Shown in pieces: positions 8,869 through 17,328 of a DNA stretch of 64,000 nucleotides. Each line of letters opens with the position of its first letter. Position 1 is the stretch's first letter. The stretch comes from JANPCX01 sp031431125 (GTDB lineage: Bacteria > Pseudomonadota > Gammaproteobacteria > Burkholderiales > Burkholderiaceae_C). The position numbers were made by a program, and so were the translations under genes. The notes under the pieces were generated by a model that made no database searches, was not told the origin of the DNA, and was given only the letters and a program-made list of their open reading frames with translations. The stretch lies in NCBI GenBank assembly GCA_031431125.1, contig JANPCX010000078.1, positions 1-64,000 of the forward strand, in the 5' to 3' direction.

Positions 8869-11178
8869 ATGAATGAACGCAAAGCAGCACCCAAGAACGC
8901 TGGTGGGGAGGGTGCGGTTCGCTTGGAGTTGGTGGGCTGGTCGGGTGGGGAAGAGCGCCCTCCTGTCACGGTGCTCGCGCTGGATGCCAATCAGAAGGTT
9001 CTGCTGAGCCAAAACGTTGATGCCCACGGTCGCTTCAACCTGCCCCCCGATGTGCTCAAGCGCGCCCACCGTGTGGTGCTGGGTGCGCCCGATGGCGAAG
9101 AGGGTGTGCAAGAGCAGGCCTCCATCAGCTTTCGCGCCGAAGAGTTCGCAGCGCAAATTCAAGCGAGCACTTTGGCCTTGGCGGAAGGCATTTGGTCGCG
9201 CTTTCGTTTTCATTGGCATTGCGTGACGGGCAGCGTGCGAGCCTGTCGGCGCAGGCCCTGGTGGTATGACCAACTGATCTCGGCGGCAATCACGCCGCTG
9301 CCCACACGCAGCGTAGCGGCCTCCGTTCGCGCTGCATTCAGCACCACAGCGCTGGAGCGCAGTGTGTCGTCGCTGAATGACCTCATCGCCTGGCCGGTGC
9401 GCTGCGCCCCGGTGTGTTTGGGCAAGGTGGATGTGTACCGCCGCACTTGCTGCTGTTGGCCCATTGTTTTCGACGACCTGCGCATTGACGACCTGATCCG
9501 CGACTTGGAAATCTACGTGGAGCGCCTGCCCAAGCTGCCCCCACCCAAGGGCGGCTTCCCACCGCCTCCGCCGCCACCCTTGGGTGATCCATTACAAACC
9601 GCTTTCTTCAAAGACGGCGCCCTGAACGAGCTGGCGGTTCATGCGGGCAACGATCTGCATTTGCTGCGCAGCCTGCCGCGTGACCGAGCGGCGGCTTACA
9701 TCAACGCCCGGCCTTACCTCGTTCACCGCCTGTGCTCTTGCAGCGCCGCCACCAAGGTGGGCAGCGGTAACTTGTTACCCGATGGCAGTTTCAACATTTG
9801 TTGGCTGGAGCCTTGGCGCATCGTCTCAGTCAACTGCTATGAGCAATACGCCTATGTCGTCACCCAAACCATAGGCGGCAGCAGCACCGTCATCTACAAC
9901 GGCCTGACGGCAGGGGCCTGGTTTGGCGCCGGTGAAACACCCGTGCTGCGCACCTACAACCCGCATGCCTACACCTGCAACGAAACCGGCAGCGGCAGCG
10001 GCGACGCCTATGTTTTCCTCGACCTGATTGGCGACACCGAAAGCCACGAGTTGACCACCCCGTCATCCACGGGCTGGGACCGCGTGGCCGCACCCAATGC
10101 CACCTCGGGTTTGTTGTTCCCGGGCATCGGCCCCAACAACAGCCACCTGCGCAATTTGGGCGGCGGGTTGGAGTTGACCTTCACCTTCAGCCTTGGCATG
10201 CGCGCCCCCGCCGTGGGGGCCAAGTACTACCGCATCAGCGTCAGCCGCGCCGATGCAGCAGGCCATCCCGTGGGCACACGCCACTACTACAACCAAGGTT
10301 TGGCATGGCAGAAGGTGGTGGGCTTGGACATCGTGCCCGAGTCACTCGGCCCTGTGCCACCGGCCACGGTGGGCGGTGAAGTCAACCTTTACCGCATTCC
10401 CTACAGCGACGAACCCTGGGTGGGTTCAGTGCGTTACCACGCGCTGATCAACACCTTGCAGAACGAACTGAATGTGCCCCCGACGCTGCCGGTGACGGAT
10501 GCAGGTTATGAAGCCAATCTGGCCTTGCCTGCGGTGAACCACTTGATCACCTTGGAAATTTTCAACGCAGCCGGAGAACGTTTGCGCCCCTTGGGCACCG
10601 CGGCCTCGGGTCAACCCGGCGTGGAAGTGGCCAAAGCCTTCAAGTTCCGCCGCTGGTTCCAGCCTGGCGGCAGCGTGGGCGACGACACGGTGGAAGTGCC
10701 ACACGCCGCCCTCACCCATTTGTTCTGCTGGGACAACAGGCCGCCCGTGGCCGACATCACCCGCTTGGTCAAAGACGGACTGGCATCGAACGAGGAGTGC
10801 CAGTTCCTGCAAGGCGCAGCGAACGCGCAGTTTGCAGTGGAGTACCGCGCTTATGTGCCGGATGAACGTTTCCAGTACGCCCACAGCATCAGCTGGTTAC
10901 GCGGCTTGAATGCCTCGGATACCAACGGGGGCAAGGGCAGTTTGCCCACGCCGTCCAGTCCCAACAGTGTCGGTGAGCCGCCCGCCATGCCGGTGTTCAG
11001 CGGCAGCAACAGCTTCCAAACCATGCTGACTCGGCTGGATGCACCCAACGCACCCGTGGTGCTGCAACGCTGCTCCTTTGCCGTGACCCTGACCACGCAG
11101 TGCAAAACCACCAACGGCGAAAACTTCAACTATCCCTATGCGCAAGAAACCGCGGCGTTTGCGCTGGAGATTGGTTGA
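8869..11178 (+). CDS. Large Cys-containing protein of unknown function, first gene of a four-gene cassette
   Basis: 769 aa with no recognised enzyme motif. Residues about 15-95 look like a small beta-sandwich (VRLELVGW ... GRFNLPPDVL) of the carboxypeptidase-regulatory kind. Next come a basic Trp-rich stretch (RFRFHWHC, RRRPWWYDQL), a Cys-rich block with RRTCCCWPIV, a proline run (FPPPPPPPLG near 237), a second Cys block (RLCSCSAATK), and a long beta-rich remainder with CWLEPW and CNETGSGSGD. No signal peptide or membrane helix is visible. The start at 8869 follows AGGGAGA. The next gene begins 23 bases downstream. It may be a structural or surface-assembly protein; I do not recognise it further. 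Confidence 0.7.
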   Translation: MNERKAAPKNAGGEGAVRLELVGWSGGEERPPVTVLALDANQKVLLSQNVDAHGRFNLPPDVLKRAHRVVLGAPDGEEGVQEQASISFRAEEFAAQIQASTLALAEGIWSRFRFHWHCVTGSVRACRRRPWWYDQLISAAITPLPTRSVAASVRAAFSTTALERSVSSLNDLIAWPVRCAPVCLGKVDVYRRTCCCWPIVFDDLRIDDLIRDLEIYVERLPKLPPPKGGFPPPPPPPLGDPLQTAFFKDGALNELAVHAGNDLHLLRSLPRDRAAAYINARPYLVHRLCSCSAATKVGSGNLLPDGSFNICWLEPWRIVSVNCYEQYAYVVTQTIGGSSTVIYNGLTAGAWFGAGETPVLRTYNPHAYTCNETGSGSGDAYVFLDLIGDTESHELTTPSSTGWDRVAAPNATSGLLFPGIGPNNSHLRNLGGGLELTFTFSLGMRAPAVGAKYYRISVSRADAAGHPVGTRHYYNQGLAWQKVVGLDIVPESLGPVPPATVGGEVNLYRIPYSDEPWVGSVRYHALINTLQNELNVPPTLPVTDAGYEANLALPAVNHLITLEIFNAAGERLRPLGTAASGQPGVEVAKAFKFRRWFQPGGSVGDDTVEVPHAALTHLFCWDNRPPVADITRLVKDGLASNEECQFLQGAANAQFAVEYRAYVPDERFQYAHSISWLRGLNASDTNGGKGSLPTPSSPNSVGEPPAMPVFSGSNSFQTMLTRLDAPNAPVVLQRCSFAVTLTTQCKTTNGENFNYPYAQETAAFALEIG

Positions 11179-11201
11179 ACCACTCGGCTGGGAAACAAAC
11201 C

Positions 11202-11579
11202 ATGACCGACACCCTCGACTTCTGGCCCCGGCTGGTTCTCGCCAGCCTGGCCACCTGGCGCCTGACCCATTTGCTGGCACGCGAGGATGGGCCCTTTGAT
11301 CTCATCGCCCGCATTCGCTGGTGGATGGGTCAAGGCCTGTGGGGCCAGATGTTGGACTGCTTTCAGTGCCTGAGCTTGTGGGTGGCCGCGCCCTTGGCGT
11401 GGTGGGTGGGTGGCAACGGCATGGAAATGGTGCTCATCTGGCTGGCTTTGTCGGGCGCGGCTTGCTTGTGCGAACGCGTCACGCAGCGCGACGAAGCTGC
11501 GACCGTGCTCATGCAGCCGCTGCCCGAAGCGGATCAACCACAAGGAGATCAACATGAGCTGCTGCGGACAACACCGTGA
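11202..11579 (+). CDS. DUF1360 small membrane protein
   Basis: A 125-aa protein with the DUF1360 signature: an N-terminal ATWRLTHLLAREDGPFD motif, then MLDCFQCLSLWVA, with hydrophobic segments around LVLASLATW and SLWVAAPLAWWVGG and one more (MVLIWLALSGAACL). The two Cys in DCFQC are part of the conserved motif. Its C-terminal end overlaps the start of the next gene by 26 bases, so translation is probably coupled. Members occur in phage, sporulation and uncharacterised bacterial contexts; no function is established. Here it belongs to the 8.9-12.3 kb cassette. Confidence 0.8.
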   Translation: MTDTLDFWPRLVLASLATWRLTHLLAREDGPFDLIARIRWWMGQGLWGQMLDCFQCLSLWVAAPLAWWVGGNGMEMVLIWLALSGAACLCERVTQRDEAATVLMQPLPEADQPQGDQHELLRTTP

Positions 11580-11859
11580 TTCGATGCGTATGCCTGGGCC
11601 AACTGTGCAACCGGCTCAGGTGGCGTTGCCATTGCATTTTGCTACGACATCGAGCCGCGGCTCGATGTGGAACCCCGCGTCGCTGGCCCTGGCTGGGCAC
11701 GGCGTGCGCTTGCGTTACCGCGATCAGGCCCCGATGCGCGTGCGGGGGCCCGTCACGGGGAGGCACTACGAGTTTTCTGTGATGCAGCCGATTCACGCTG
11801 TGGACAAGCGGGATGTGGATTCATTGGTGAGGACACGACTTTTCTCGCGCGCGATTTAA
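11554..11859 (+). CDS. 101-aa CCGQ-motif protein of unknown function
   Basis: Begins MSCCGQHR, a vicinal Cys pair at residues 3-4. A central beta-rich part includes VRLRYRDQ, and a C-terminal stretch reads VRGPVTGRHYEFS ... VDKRDVDSLVRT. The 'TGR.Y.F' plus 'VD.RD...L' pattern resembles small proteins seen in phage-like and uncharacterised operons, but I cannot name the family. A clear AAGGAG site sits 6 bases before the ATG, which lies inside the DUF1360 gene in another frame. Its strong ribosome site and tight overlap argue that it is real. Confidence 0.72.
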   Translation: MSCCGQHRDSMRMPGPTVQPAQVALPLHFATTSSRGSMWNPASLALAGHGVRLRYRDQAPMRVRGPVTGRHYEFSVMQPIHAVDKRDVDSLVRTRLFSRAI

Positions 11860-11934
11860 GTTTGCACGCGTCAAGCGTGCTCAACCAACCAGTTGCACAT
11901 AACCCATTTACTTACCCCTACATAGGAGAATGTC

Positions 11935-12318
11935 ATGACAAAAACTGTGGCCGACTACCAAGTGTTATTTGACGGTGGCTTTACCCTGGACGCTGCGAGC
12001 AACAACAAAAAGAAGGAGCTGACGTTTTTGCTACCCGATGGTTTCAAGATAGAAAACGGCATTCGCAAACCAATACTGGCCTTTCACGCTGCAGCGCTGC
12101 AAGACTCTCATTTCAAAGTTCGCATCAACGCGCGTGAAGTGCTGTCGTGGAACCTCTCCAAAGGCCAAACCCGTGGCCTGTGGGATCCGTTCAATGGTTC
12201 GGTGCCTTTCCCGGAAAACGCCAATGTGCCGAACAACGTACCCGTAGAGTTCATCATCACCGAAGGCAAAGTGAATTTCGGACAAGTGGTGCTGTGGTAC
12301 CAAGTTGAAGTGAATTGA
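11935..12318 (+). CDS. 127-aa beta-rich protein of unknown function
   Basis: Soluble, without leader or Cys. The sequence alternates hydrophobic and polar residues with VRINAREVLSWNL, SVPFPENANVPNNVPVEF and GQVVLWYQVEVN, suggesting a single beta-sandwich or jelly-roll like a lectin or tail-fibre subdomain. TAGGAG lies 7 bases upstream of the ATG. The 75-base gap after the CCGQ gene, with a short GCACGC/GCGTGC hairpin at 11872-11888, could allow separate expression. It is the last gene of the cassette. Function unknown. Confidence 0.7.
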   Translation: MTKTVADYQVLFDGGFTLDAASNNKKKELTFLLPDGFKIENGIRKPILAFHAAALQDSHFKVRINAREVLSWNLSKGQTRGLWDPFNGSVPFPENANVPNNVPVEFIITEGKVNFGQVVLWYQVEVN

Positions 12319-12433
12319 TGCGTCGTTGTACGTCAAGACAAGTGTCAAATCAAAGGGGCATCCAAGCCTCTGTCCTTCAATCGGCGTCCACCCTGATGCG
12401 AAAACGCCGGGCCGCTGTCAAGTTTTCTCATCC

Positions 12434-12468
12434 CCAAGGACAACGAAGGGGCCCTTTCAGGTCCTTGG
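12434..12468. repeat. Nested inverted repeat
   Basis: Outer arms CCAAGGAC (12434-12441) and GTCCTTGG (12461-12468) enclose a second palindrome, GAAGGGGCCCTTTC. No T-run follows in either direction, so it is not a standard intrinsic terminator. It sits in the 276-base gap after the four-gene cassette and could be a structured RNA end or a protein-binding site. Confidence 0.4.
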
Positions 12469-12594
12469 TGCCCGGCGCAAAGCGACAGGTCAGCGGGCGC
12501 TCAGTAGCGTAATAATCCAGCATCACATCCTCGCGATAGTGGTGCAGCGTACCCCTGAGTTTCATTCAACTGGTCACGAGTGAAAGGAGTTCCC

Positions 12595-12981
12595 ATGAAA
12601 AACAATCCCGTCGGTTGGTTTGAGATCTACGTTCAAGACATGCCACGTGCGAAAGTCTTTTATGAAGCGGTGTTTCAGGGCTCGCTCGAGAAGCTGGAAA
12701 ATCCCAACCCAGCGGAGTCTCCCGGCATGGAGATGTGGGCCTTCCCCATGGAGACAGAAGATTACGGGGCGCCGGGTGCGCTGGTGAAAATGCCAGGCTG
12801 CCCTTCGGGCGGCAGCACCATGGTCTACTTCTCCTGCGATGACTGTGCCGTGGAGGCTGGCCGCGCTGCGTCCAACGGTGGCAAGCTGGTTCAAAAGAAA
12901 ATGTCAATTGGGCAATACGGCTTCATCGCCATGGTGGCCGACACCGAAGGCAATGTCATTGGTCTTCATTCCATGCAATGA
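12595..12981 (+). CDS. VOC (glyoxalase/bleomycin-resistance) family protein
   Basis: A 128-aa protein with the paired beta-alpha-beta-beta-beta modules of the vicinal oxygen chelate fold. It opens with VGWFEIYVQDMPRAKVFYEAVF, the usual first module, and closes with DTEGNVIGLHS, where metal-binding Glu/His residues commonly lie. VOC proteins bind a divalent metal or sequester small molecules; the substrate is not predictable. AAAGGAG lies 5 bases before the ATG. The DM13 gene starts 21 bases later, so they may be cotranscribed. Confidence 0.85.
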   Translation: MKNNPVGWFEIYVQDMPRAKVFYEAVFQGSLEKLENPNPAESPGMEMWAFPMETEDYGAPGALVKMPGCPSGGSTMVYFSCDDCAVEAGRAASNGGKLVQKKMSIGQYGFIAMVADTEGNVIGLHSMQ

Positions 12982-13002
12982 GCTTTTGTTGAGGTTGACC
13001 GC

Positions 13003-13479
13003 ATGACAACACGCAAGACCCTTCTACTCATCGCCTCCCACCTGGCGGTGGCCGCTGCCGGATTCGCGGGCGGCATTTACGCGCTTCCCATCTTGATCGC
13101 GCCCGCAGCCCCGACCATGGACGAGATCAAAGCGGCGACCGCCCAGGTGCAGTTCACAGGCCAGTTCAAACGGGACTTGAAGGACAGCGACTCCCTGCAC
13201 TGGGGCGAGGGGCAAGTCTCGATTGCGCCTGGCGCCATCACGCTGACTGGGAAACTCGCGCCCGGACCCGACTACAAGCTCTACCTCTCACCCGAATTCG
13301 CCGAGACAGAAGCCGACTTCAAGCGCCTCAAAAGCAGCATGGTCAGGGTGGGTGACGTGAAAACTTTCGAGAACTTCGTGGTCGCGGTGCCAGCTGGAAT
13401 TGACCCTGCCAAGTACGCGGCGGTGATCGTCTGGTGCGAAACCTTCGAGCAGTTCATCACGGCGGCCAAGTACAGGTAA
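13003..13479 (+). CDS. Secreted DM13-domain protein
   Basis: A 158-aa exported protein. An N-terminal signal or anchor segment (LLLIASHLAVAAAGFAGGIYALPIL) is followed by a DM13 domain: FKRDLKDSDSLHWGEGQVSI, then PDYKLYLSPEF and VIVWCETFEQFITAAKYR. DM13 domains are proposed to take part in redox or electron transfer through a conserved Cys (here in VWCE). The protein would face the periplasm. It follows the VOC gene closely on the same strand and converges with the YciH gene. Confidence 0.8.
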   Translation: MTTRKTLLLIASHLAVAAAGFAGGIYALPILIAPAAPTMDEIKAATAQVQFTGQFKRDLKDSDSLHWGEGQVSIAPGAITLTGKLAPGPDYKLYLSPEFAETEADFKRLKSSMVRVGDVKTFENFVVAVPAGIDPAKYAAVIVWCETFEQFITAAKYR

Positions 13480-13502
13480 CGCCGACGCTGGGCTTCACGC
13501 GG

Positions 13503-13871
13503 CTACCCACCGGCCCTCTTCACCACAAAACCCTCTGCCTGCAGCAACTCCACCACACGCTGCGCGTGGTCGCCTTGAATTTCCAGAACACCGTCTTTGA
13601 GCGTGCCACCAGCGCCGCAGGCGGTGCGCAGGCGTTTGCCTAAGGCGGTGAGTGCCTCCAACGCCAAGGGCAGGCCTTTCACCACCGTCACGGTTTTGCC
13701 ACCCCGCCCTTTGCTTTCGCGGCTGACACGCACGACACCGTCACCGGAAGGTGCCGTCTTGCTAAGCGCTTTGCAAATACAGGCCGTCAAGGCATGTCGA
13801 CAGCTGGGACACATGCGACCGCTGTCGGTGGAATACACCAAACCGCCGCCGCTGGCCTTGCGCGCGTTCAT
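13503..13871 (-). CDS. SUI1/YciH-family translation factor
   Basis: A 122-aa bacterial eIF1/SUI1 homologue. The N-terminal part has four Cys in C-x2-C and C-x-C pairs (MCPSCRH, ACICKA), suggesting a small metal knuckle. The C-terminal SUI1 domain contains GRGGKTVTVVKGL and KRLRTACGAGGTLKDGVLEIQGDH. The family affects fidelity of initiation in vitro and is not essential in E. coli. The start codon overlaps the stop of the upstream SNF2 helicase gene by 4 bases (ATGA), so the two are translationally coupled. Confidence 0.88.
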   Translation of the reverse strand: MNARKASGGGLVYSTDSGRMCPSCRHALTACICKALSKTAPSGDGVVRVSRESKGRGGKTVTVVKGLPLALEALTALGKRLRTACGAGGTLKDGVLEIQGDHAQRVVELLQAEGFVVKRAGG

Positions 13872-16432
13872 ACGGGCCCTCCTTCGGAATCGACCAGAGG
13901 CGCGAGCAATCCTTGCAAATCTTCAGGGCTGAATTTGTTGGCGGTGGCCGTGTCAACACCCAGTACGCCCTCCGCGAGTGCGGATTTGCGCTCCTGCAGC
14001 GCCAGCATGCGTTCTTCAATGCTGCCCTCCACCACCAGCTTGTACACAAACACCGGTTGGTCTTGGCCAATGCGGTGGGCGCGGGCGGTGGCTTGTTGCT
14101 CCACGGCGGGGTTCCACCAGGGGTCGAGGTGGATCACGGTGTCGGCCGCCGTGAGGTTCAGGCCCACACCGCCGGCTTTCAAACTCAGCAACAAAATGGG
14201 CACGGCCAGTTGCTGGAATTGGTCCACCACATGGCCACGGTCCTTCACTTCAGTGTCGCCGGTGAGCGTGAGAAACTGCAGCTTCAAAGCGGCCAACTCT
14301 TCTTCCACCAGGCCCAGCATTTCGGTGAACTGGGAGAAGATGAGCACGCGGCGGCCCTCCTCCACCATCTCGGGCAACATGTCGCGCAGCCACTCCATCT
14401 TGGCGCGTTCCATGCCCGGAGCAACATCAGTGCCCTTGACCAGCAGTGGGTCGCAGCACACCTGACGCAGCTTGAGCAAAGCGTCCAGGATGGCAATTTG
14501 CGAGCCTGCAAAACTTTGGCGCTTCAACACGCGGCGCACTTGTTCGTCAGCCGCCACACGCACGCTTTCATACAGCGCGCGCTGCTGGCCCTGCAGTTGC
14601 ACACGGCGGACCACCTCGGTTTTGGGTGGCAGTTCTTTGGCCACGTCTTGTTTACGACGGCGCAAGATGAAAGGCCGCACACGCTGGGCCAGCAATTGGG
14701 CCCTCAATGTTTCACCGTTTTCTTCAATGGGCTTGCGCCAGACGCGGGTGAAGGTTCTGGCATCGCTCAGAAAACCGGGCATCAGCCAATCGAAGTGGGC
14801 CCACAACTCGCCCAGGTGGTTTTCCAGTGGCGTGCCTGTCACGCACAGGCGGTGTGCAGACTGCAGCTTTCGCAACGCCCCGGCCGCACGGCTGCCCACG
14901 TTTTTGACGACTTGTGCTTCGTCCAGAACGATGAGGTGCCAACTGACTTTCTGCAGCTGGGTCATGTCGCGCCAAAGCAGCGGATAGGTGGTGAGCACGA
15001 GGTCGTGTTGTGCAATCGCGGCGAAGGCTTTCGCACGGCTGCTGCCTTGCAGGGTGAGCACGCGCAGGCCGGGTGCGATGCGTGCCGCTTCGTTTTGCCA
15101 GTTGGCGATCAAGGAGGTGGGCAACACCACCAAGGTCGGTTGAATGACACCGCCTACAGCTGCCTTTAAGCGCGCTTTTTCCAACAGCACATGGGCCAGC
15201 ACCTGGGCGGTTTTCCCAAGGCCCATGTCGTCGGCCAAGATGCCGGCCAAATGCTGGGCACGCAGGTACTGCAACCAAGCCACACCTTGCAATTGATAGG
15301 GACGCAACTGCAAGCGCAGGCCTGCGGTGTCGAGCATGTTCTGCGTGACGTCGGACGGTGTACCGGCCTCGCGCAAACGATTCGTCAAAGTGGTCAGACC
15401 CACCTCGCCCTGCAAAGCCCAAGCCCCCTGCGGCCCGGCACGCTGGGCACGCGCCTCGTGGGCGTTCAGCAGGTTTTGCCGCAGGGCTTCAATGCGGTGC
15501 AGCTCCCAAGAGGACAGTTCGATGGGCCCTTCGGCCTGCCCTTTGCGCAAATCCACGGTGAGCAAATCCACCATGGCGCCGACGATGGCTTTGAGTGGCG
15601 CGGCAGGCGCTTCAATGCGGCGACCACCGGGAGCGCGCAGCATGATGATGGCGTCGTCAGCAATGGCGGCGATCTCACTGGCCTTGAGCCAGCGTGCGTC
15701 GCGTTTGAGCAAATCCGCCAGCAAGGGCGCGAGGTCCAGCGATTGGCCGTCCACATCAATGCCCAAACTCAGCAGCCACGAACCCTCTCGTTTGGGCTGG
15801 GTCAGTGCCGTCAGGTCCGCGCTGCGCGGGCCCAGTGGCGCCACCAGCTCACGCCCGGTCTCTTGGCCCGTGGCGGGGTCTATCACCAAACGCCAGCGCT
15901 CTACCGCCACGCTTTGGTGGGCAAATCCGGGCCGCACCACCACGGCCCAGCCCTGGGCCTGCAGCTTGGGGATTTGTTCAGCCCAGAAGTCGCCGAAGTG
16001 GCCTTCTTCGGGCAGTGACCACAAATTCTCATAACCCTCCTGTGCCGCCGGGCTGCGCCACTGCAAGGCGGTGGCCGGCAAAGGGCGCAAGCCCAAGGAC
16101 CAGAGCAAATCGCGGGCATCGGCTTCGGCGGCGCCATTGCGCTGCATCAGCACACGCTGGTCCCAGGCGCCGCGCAGGATCTCGGTGGCCTTGGGTCGGG
16201 TGTTGAGCAGGCTGTGCGGTGCAGGCGTTTCCCAATGCAGCCCGCCATGTTCCTGCGCCAGCACATAGGTCCACTGCACATGGGCCACCGTGACTTGGGT
16301 GCTGCGAGGCCCAAAACCCGGGGCCGCACGCAGGCCCAAAAGTCCATCGCCGCGGGTCAGGGTTTGTAGGGTAATGCGGGGGCGAAACTGACCCGGCACA
16401 GCGGCGCGGGATTCTGGGGACGGCAAGGACAT
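13868..16432 (-). CDS. SNF2/HepA-family DEAD/DEAH-box helicase
   Basis: An 854-aa SNF2 ATPase. The C-terminal half holds the motor: motif I DDMGLGKTAQ, motif II LDEAQ, motif III VTGTPLENHLGELW, and the second RecA domain with FSQFTEMLGLVEEEL, LKAGGVGLNLTAAD, DPWWNPAVEQQATARAHRIGQ. The N-terminal half (about 400 residues) is variable and may bind nucleic acid or RNA polymerase. It would translocate on double-stranded DNA to remodel protein-DNA complexes. I chose the ATG at 16432 (MSLPSPES); the frame extends to 16648 but runs into the divergent peptidase gene's leader. The downstream yciH overlaps its stop. Confidence 0.9.
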   Translation of the reverse strand: MSLPSPESRAAVPGQFRPRITLQTLTRGDGLLGLRAAPGFGPRSTQVTVAHVQWTYVLAQEHGGLHWETPAPHSLLNTRPKATEILRGAWDQRVLMQRNGAAEADARDLLWSLGLRPLPATALQWRSPAAQEGYENLWSLPEEGHFGDFWAEQIPKLQAQGWAVVVRPGFAHQSVAVERWRLVIDPATGQETGRELVAPLGPRSADLTALTQPKREGSWLLSLGIDVDGQSLDLAPLLADLLKRDARWLKASEIAAIADDAIIMLRAPGGRRIEAPAAPLKAIVGAMVDLLTVDLRKGQAEGPIELSSWELHRIEALRQNLLNAHEARAQRAGPQGAWALQGEVGLTTLTNRLREAGTPSDVTQNMLDTAGLRLQLRPYQLQGVAWLQYLRAQHLAGILADDMGLGKTAQVLAHVLLEKARLKAAVGGVIQPTLVVLPTSLIANWQNEAARIAPGLRVLTLQGSSRAKAFAAIAQHDLVLTTYPLLWRDMTQLQKVSWHLIVLDEAQVVKNVGSRAAGALRKLQSAHRLCVTGTPLENHLGELWAHFDWLMPGFLSDARTFTRVWRKPIEENGETLRAQLLAQRVRPFILRRRKQDVAKELPPKTEVVRRVQLQGQQRALYESVRVAADEQVRRVLKRQSFAGSQIAILDALLKLRQVCCDPLLVKGTDVAPGMERAKMEWLRDMLPEMVEEGRRVLIFSQFTEMLGLVEEELAALKLQFLTLTGDTEVKDRGHVVDQFQQLAVPILLLSLKAGGVGLNLTAADTVIHLDPWWNPAVEQQATARAHRIGQDQPVFVYKLVVEGSIEERMLALQERKSALAEGVLGVDTATANKFSPEDLQGLLAPLVDSEGGPV

Positions 16433-16571
16433 ATTCGCAATTCTCAGGGTAAGACCGAAATTGCCTGGCGGATGCCGTGTTGTTTGGCGCATTCCAGCCC
16501 TGCATCCGGCGGTAGATTGGCTCAAGTTCCCACCGAAACCTGGCGAAATAGAGAGTAGCTGGAGGTGCACC

Positions 16572-17294
16572 ATGTGGAAGTCTCTGCTCGCACTCGCAAG
16601 TCTGGTCGTGTCGCACACCCTGGTGCAGGCCATTGAACTGACCTCCACGGAAAAACAGTGGTTGCAAGCGGCCCTGCCGGTGTTGCGTTTTGCGCAGCAG
16701 CAGCAAATCCCGCTCGACGTGGTTGTGCAAGCTCAGCCCACCCCCGGCGCATCGCCGATGGGCATGGCCATCGTGCAGGGGCGCTGCAAACTGGTGCTCT
16801 CCCTGCGCGACAACCCTCAGGTAGAGGCCGCTTTGGCCAAAGTACCCGCCGATCTGGTTCAGCCTGTGATTGAACTCATCGTCGCTCACGAACTTGGTCA
16901 CTGCCGCCGCAGCCTGGCCGGCGTCTGGATGAAAGTGCCTGCTGGTTTTTTGGCGGCCGAGGCCCATGCAGAAAACCTGGCAGAAAAAAAAGCGCTGCAA
17001 AACGAACCCCCGTTTCCCTTGGTCACCGAAGATGCCGAGCAACGCTCCGAACGACGTGAAGAAGGTTATGGCGACTTGGTTGGCTTGGCCTGGATTGCCC
17101 AGCACCACCCTACCGTCTATGCGCGGGTCTATGCCTGGTTGGTTGCGTCGCGGTCAGCTGTCTCGGCACCTGGTAGTTCCCACGACACCCTGGTCTGGCT
17201 CAAGCTGGCGGCAAGGCGCGAAGCCTTGGCACACGGCTCGTTGTTCGAGGCCGCTTCAGTGTTGTGGATGTTGGGATTGACACAAAACCCGTGA
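16572..17294 (+). CDS. Exported HExxH zinc peptidase-like protein
   Basis: A 240-aa protein with a signal peptide (MWKSLLALASLVVSHTLVQA). A zinc-binding motif HELGHC lies near residue 108 (IVAHELGHCRR), followed by a Glu-rich helix (RSERREEGYGDLVGLAW) that may supply the third ligand. It is shorter and different from classic M48 peptidases, so the family is uncertain. GGAGG lies 6 bases before the ATG. The next gene, 34 bases downstream, is also an exported zinc peptidase; the pair is likely an operon for envelope protein turnover. Divergent to the SNF2 gene. Confidence 0.7.
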   Translation: MWKSLLALASLVVSHTLVQAIELTSTEKQWLQAALPVLRFAQQQQIPLDVVVQAQPTPGASPMGMAIVQGRCKLVLSLRDNPQVEAALAKVPADLVQPVIELIVAHELGHCRRSLAGVWMKVPAGFLAAEAHAENLAEKKALQNEPPFPLVTEDAEQRSERREEGYGDLVGLAWIAQHHPTVYARVYAWLVASRSAVSAPGSSHDTLVWLKLAARREALAHGSLFEAASVLWMLGLTQNP

Positions 17295-17328
17295 AGGCGC
17301 ACGGTTGAGCACGCCCAAGGAGCACACC

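Noticed and set aside
11872..11888. GCACGC/GCGTGC hairpin between the CCGQ gene and the 127-aa gene
   Set aside because: Six-base stem without a T-run; too weak to call an attenuator or terminator.
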